64,000 bases of DNA from Flavobacteriales bacterium (GTDB lineage Bacteria > Bacteroidota > Bacteroidia > Flavobacteriales_F > PHOS-HE28): contig JACJZJ010000001.1 of NCBI GenBank assembly GCA_020635675.1, positions 248,001 through 312,000 on the forward strand, in the 5' to 3' direction. The position numbers and the translations under genes were made by a program. This document shows positions 61,831-64,000 of the stretch, one piece after another (position 1 is the stretch's first letter; each line of letters begins with the position of its first letter). The notes beneath the pieces were generated by a model. The model did no database searches and had not been told where the DNA came from. It was given only the letters and a program-made list of their open reading frames with translations.

Positions 61831-64000
61831 GCATCGATCAGTTCACCGGAACGAACGTAGAGCAAAGCGCCGTGGACCGGTGCGTGTACGATCCCGGAGA
61901 GCAGTTCGCGATAGGCTTTGACCTGTTCGATGTGGGACGCCCTTGGTGAGCCGGTCTTGATGTCAAGGATCCGCCAGTTACCGCCATCATGCACGATCCG
62001 ATCAGGTCGCATGGCGTTTCCGTTCGCGGCGATCAGCGTCGATTCGTTGAACACCTCCACCCCGACAGCGAAGAACGGATGTACATCGTCCCGGCCGAGG
62101 AGCGCACGCAGTGATACCAGCAGTTCGTCCATCGTTCCCTGGTCCAACTTTCCTCGGGAATGCTCCGATCGGAGCGCGGGATCCAGATCATCGATGGTAC
62201 GGACCCGGGCCAGCAGGGCATGGACCAGTTGGCCATGGCGGACAAGCGGAGCCGGGTCCGCGGGGTCCCATGCGTCCGGCGCGGTCCGCCGAATGATGGT
62301 CCTCCGGGGTCCCTGGACCGTCAATGCCAGGTCGATCCCGGACCGGTTCCATGCCCCCTGTTCCTTTCCCGTGCGCTGGTCCCGGGCTCCGATAGGAACA
62401 TCGGCGCCGTTCAATGCGACATGTTCCTTCCATTGGCGGATCGTGCCCTGCACAAGCGGGTCCTTAGATGTTTCACGGAGAAGGATGTACAGTCGGACCT
62501 CGGGCCTGGTGAACGCCACATAGAGCAGATCGATGGCGTCAAGGTGTCGGAGGTCCTCCTCCTCCTGAAGTTCCGGGAGATGGGCCAACTCCGCATGCTT
62601 GTTGGCGCGCACCAGGGCATATGGCAATTCGGGAACGACCTCCCCGGGAGCTACCCAAAGCCTTTCCTGGCGGGACCCGCCTCGCACATGCATGTCCGAA
62701 AACGGCACGATGACCACCGGGAACTGGAGGCCCTTTGACCGATGGATCGTCATGACCCGTATCGCTCTTCTGCTTTCCGGGATGTTCACGCCACGCGCTC
62801 CATCGTCCCGGTCCCATTGGTCCAGGAAAGCTCCCGGGTCATGACCGTATTCTGTCATGCATTCTTCGGCCATATCCAGCAGGGCTGTGAGGAACATGTC
62901 GGTCGCGGGGTCAAGATCGAGCGCCAGGATGATGGCAAGGACATGGTCAAGCAATGTTGCCCCGGGACTATTATGCGGGCCATCGCCGAGCAGTGCCCGA
63001 AGACGTTCCGAGGGTAAGGCCGGCCTGGCTTCCGGTCTGAGCACAGCATCGCCCGTGTCGCCCTGTCCCCTGGTCAGCGCCCAGGACTGCAACGCGCGTG
63101 CGGCGGTCTCCTCCGATCCATCGTGGAGGTGCCTGAGCGTTCCAACGACGGCCATCACGGCATGATCGTTCGCCAGCTTCAGGCCATCCGGCGAAACGAC
63201 CGACCATCCAGCGGCCGTAAGGGTTTGCGCAGCGATCCGACCCTGTGCGCCTGACCGTGTGAGTACGGCGATGTCGCCGGGTGCGTATCCATCTTCAAGT
63301 GCCTCGCGTACGATGTCGAGTATGCGCTGTTGCTCGAAAACGTCACGATCGTGGCCTTTCAGGTCGGTCGGTACGAGCGTACAGAAGATCATGCCTTCGC
63401 CCGCCGCACAAGGTTCTTGGGCCACATCGTCGAACACCTTGCGATATCGCTCCGGCAGGGTCGTTCGCAGGTCCGTGAAAAGCCTATTGTTGAAGGCGAT
63501 GATGGCCTTTCCCGAACGGTGGTTCCGGATGAGCGGAGGGATCGGTCGATCGGCTGCTTTCAGCGCCGCGGCCAATTCCGCCCCGCGGGCGATCCGTTCC
63601 TTGTCATGGAGGTCCGGCAGTTCGATGAACTGACGCACTTCACCATTGCGCCAGCGGTAGATGGCCTGTTTCGCGTCACCGACAAGGAGCACTTCTCCTC
63701 CCTCGCCGAGGGCGTTCTCGATCAACGGCAGGAGCGAGCGCCATTGAAGCACGGATGTGTCCTGGAACTCGTCGATGAGAAAATGCCGGTACCGTTGCCC
63801 CAGCCTCTCGTAGATGAACGGTGCGGGTTCATCGGTCACGAGCGCCGCCACGCGTCGCGTCAGGTCTTGGAAGAACACGATGTGGTCCTCCTCCTTGACC
63901 TCCTGGAGCTGGCGATCGAGCTCATGAAGGGCTCCGGTGGGCATCAGGTCGCCCAGCAGGGCCGAACGCAGATGATGGGATCGGAGCGGTCCGCCGTAGG
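61827..64000 (-). CDS. UvrD-superfamily helicase/nuclease (AddA-like), N-terminus outside window
   Basis: At least 724 residues of a superfamily 1A helicase of the AddA/RecB class; the reading frame stays open to base 64000, so the start and Walker A lie beyond it. Visible motifs are HFLIDEFQDTSVLQWRSLLP (motif II, DEFQD), VLLVGDAKQAIYRWRNGEV (motif III), VMTIHRSKGLQFPVVIVPF (motif V) and LLYVAFTRPEVRLYIL (motif VI). The C-terminal end has RIVHDGGNWRILDIKTGS, a PD-(D/E)XK nuclease core. An ATG at 63944 opens a long frame but is internal. Together with the AddB-like gene at 56177 it should repair DNA ends; the two genes are separated by three others. Confidence 0.9.
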   Translation of the reverse strand, partial: YGGPLRSHHLRSALLGDLMPTGALHELDRQLQEVKEEDHIVFFQDLTRRVAALVTDEPAPFIYERLGQRYRHFLIDEFQDTSVLQWRSLLPLIENALGEGGEVLLVGDAKQAIYRWRNGEVRQFIELPDLHDKERIARGAELAAALKAADRPIPPLIRNHRSGKAIIAFNNRLFTDLRTTLPERYRKVFDDVAQEPCAAGEGMIFCTLVPTDLKGHDRDVFEQQRILDIVREALEDGYAPGDIAVLTRSGAQGRIAAQTLTAAGWSVVSPDGLKLANDHAVMAVVGTLRHLHDGSEETAARALQSWALTRGQGDTGDAVLRPEARPALPSERLRALLGDGPHNSPGATLLDHVLAIILALDLDPATDMFLTALLDMAEECMTEYGHDPGAFLDQWDRDDGARGVNIPESRRAIRVMTIHRSKGLQFPVVIVPFSDMHVRGGSRQERLWVAPGEVVPELPYALVRANKHAELAHLPELQEEEDLRHLDAIDLLYVAFTRPEVRLYILLRETSKDPLVQGTIRQWKEHVALNGADVPIGARDQRTGKEQGAWNRSGIDLALTVQGPRRTIIRRTAPDAWDPADPAPLVRHGQLVHALLARVRTIDDLDPALRSEHSRGKLDQGTMDELLVSLRALLGRDDVHPFFAVGVEVFNESTLIAANGNAMRPDRIVHDGGNWRILDIKTGSPRASHIEQVKAYRELLSGIVHAPVHGALLYVRSGELIDA

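Overview
The window looks like a chromosomal segment of a GC-rich member of the Bacteroidota, probably an uncultivated Flavobacteriales-like lineage. The evidence is several proteins with type IX secretion (T9SS) C-terminal sorting domains (types A and B), Bacteroidota-typical small families (DUF4834, DUF4783), a menaquinone-only quinone pathway, AddAB-like nuclease/helicase genes of the Bacteroidota type, and promoters of the TAnnTTTG class. Coding density is very high: the longest non-coding stretch is about 270 bases. I saw no tRNA, rRNA, CRISPR array, insertion sequence or phage gene.

Layout. 1-7 kb: housekeeping (ftsH, truncated by the window edge; rsfS; birA; rpmH with a clear promoter and terminator; an alpha/beta hydrolase; a short carB). 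7-14 kb: small accessory genes (RibD-type reductase, DUF1801, DUF4386, GNAT, AHSA1/SRPBCC, a cell-surface arylsulfotransferase, LtrA, a pentapeptide-repeat protein, an FNR-type reductase), then a DbpA-like RNA helicase. 15.9-18 kb: a patch of clearly lower GC with a LamG-domain secreted protein and an FkbM methyltransferase. 18-25.6 kb: a plus-strand envelope-glycan operon (DUF4834, YfhO, glycosyltransferase, sulfotransferase, flippase, glycosyltransferase). 25.6-32 kb: a DUF2147 protein, an M1 metallopeptidase that appears fused to an Omp85-like barrel, YihY, nadC, DUF4783 and rlmH. 32-39.4 kb: a second glycan locus of two convergent operons (polytopic Wzy-like membrane protein and a GT on plus; flippase, two GT4 and a GT2 on minus). 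39.4-47 kb: rdgB, ddl coupled to a sulfotransferase, then PASTA protein, T9SS protein, rluD and an FkbM methyltransferase. 47-54.3 kb: a menaquinone operon in the order thioesterase, menF, menD, menB, menA, menC, menE. 54.3-64 kb: an orphan OmpR-type regulator, a structured intergenic region, a T9SS protein, an AddB-like nuclease, a small conserved-looking protein, a PKD protein with type B sorting domain, a GNAT and an AddA-like helicase running off the window end.

How the parts fit: the two glycan loci, two PAPS-type sulfotransferases, a T9SS-exported arylsulfotransferase and cell-wall genes (ddl, PASTA) suggest an envelope in which polymer export and possibly sulfation are important. The most general unexpected signal is regulatory: many genes carry a TAnnTTTG-like -7 element only 4-15 bases before their start codon, which predicts leaderless or nearly leaderless mRNAs. 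The most unusual protein is the M1 peptidase-Omp85 fusion, which resembles a two-part autotransporter.
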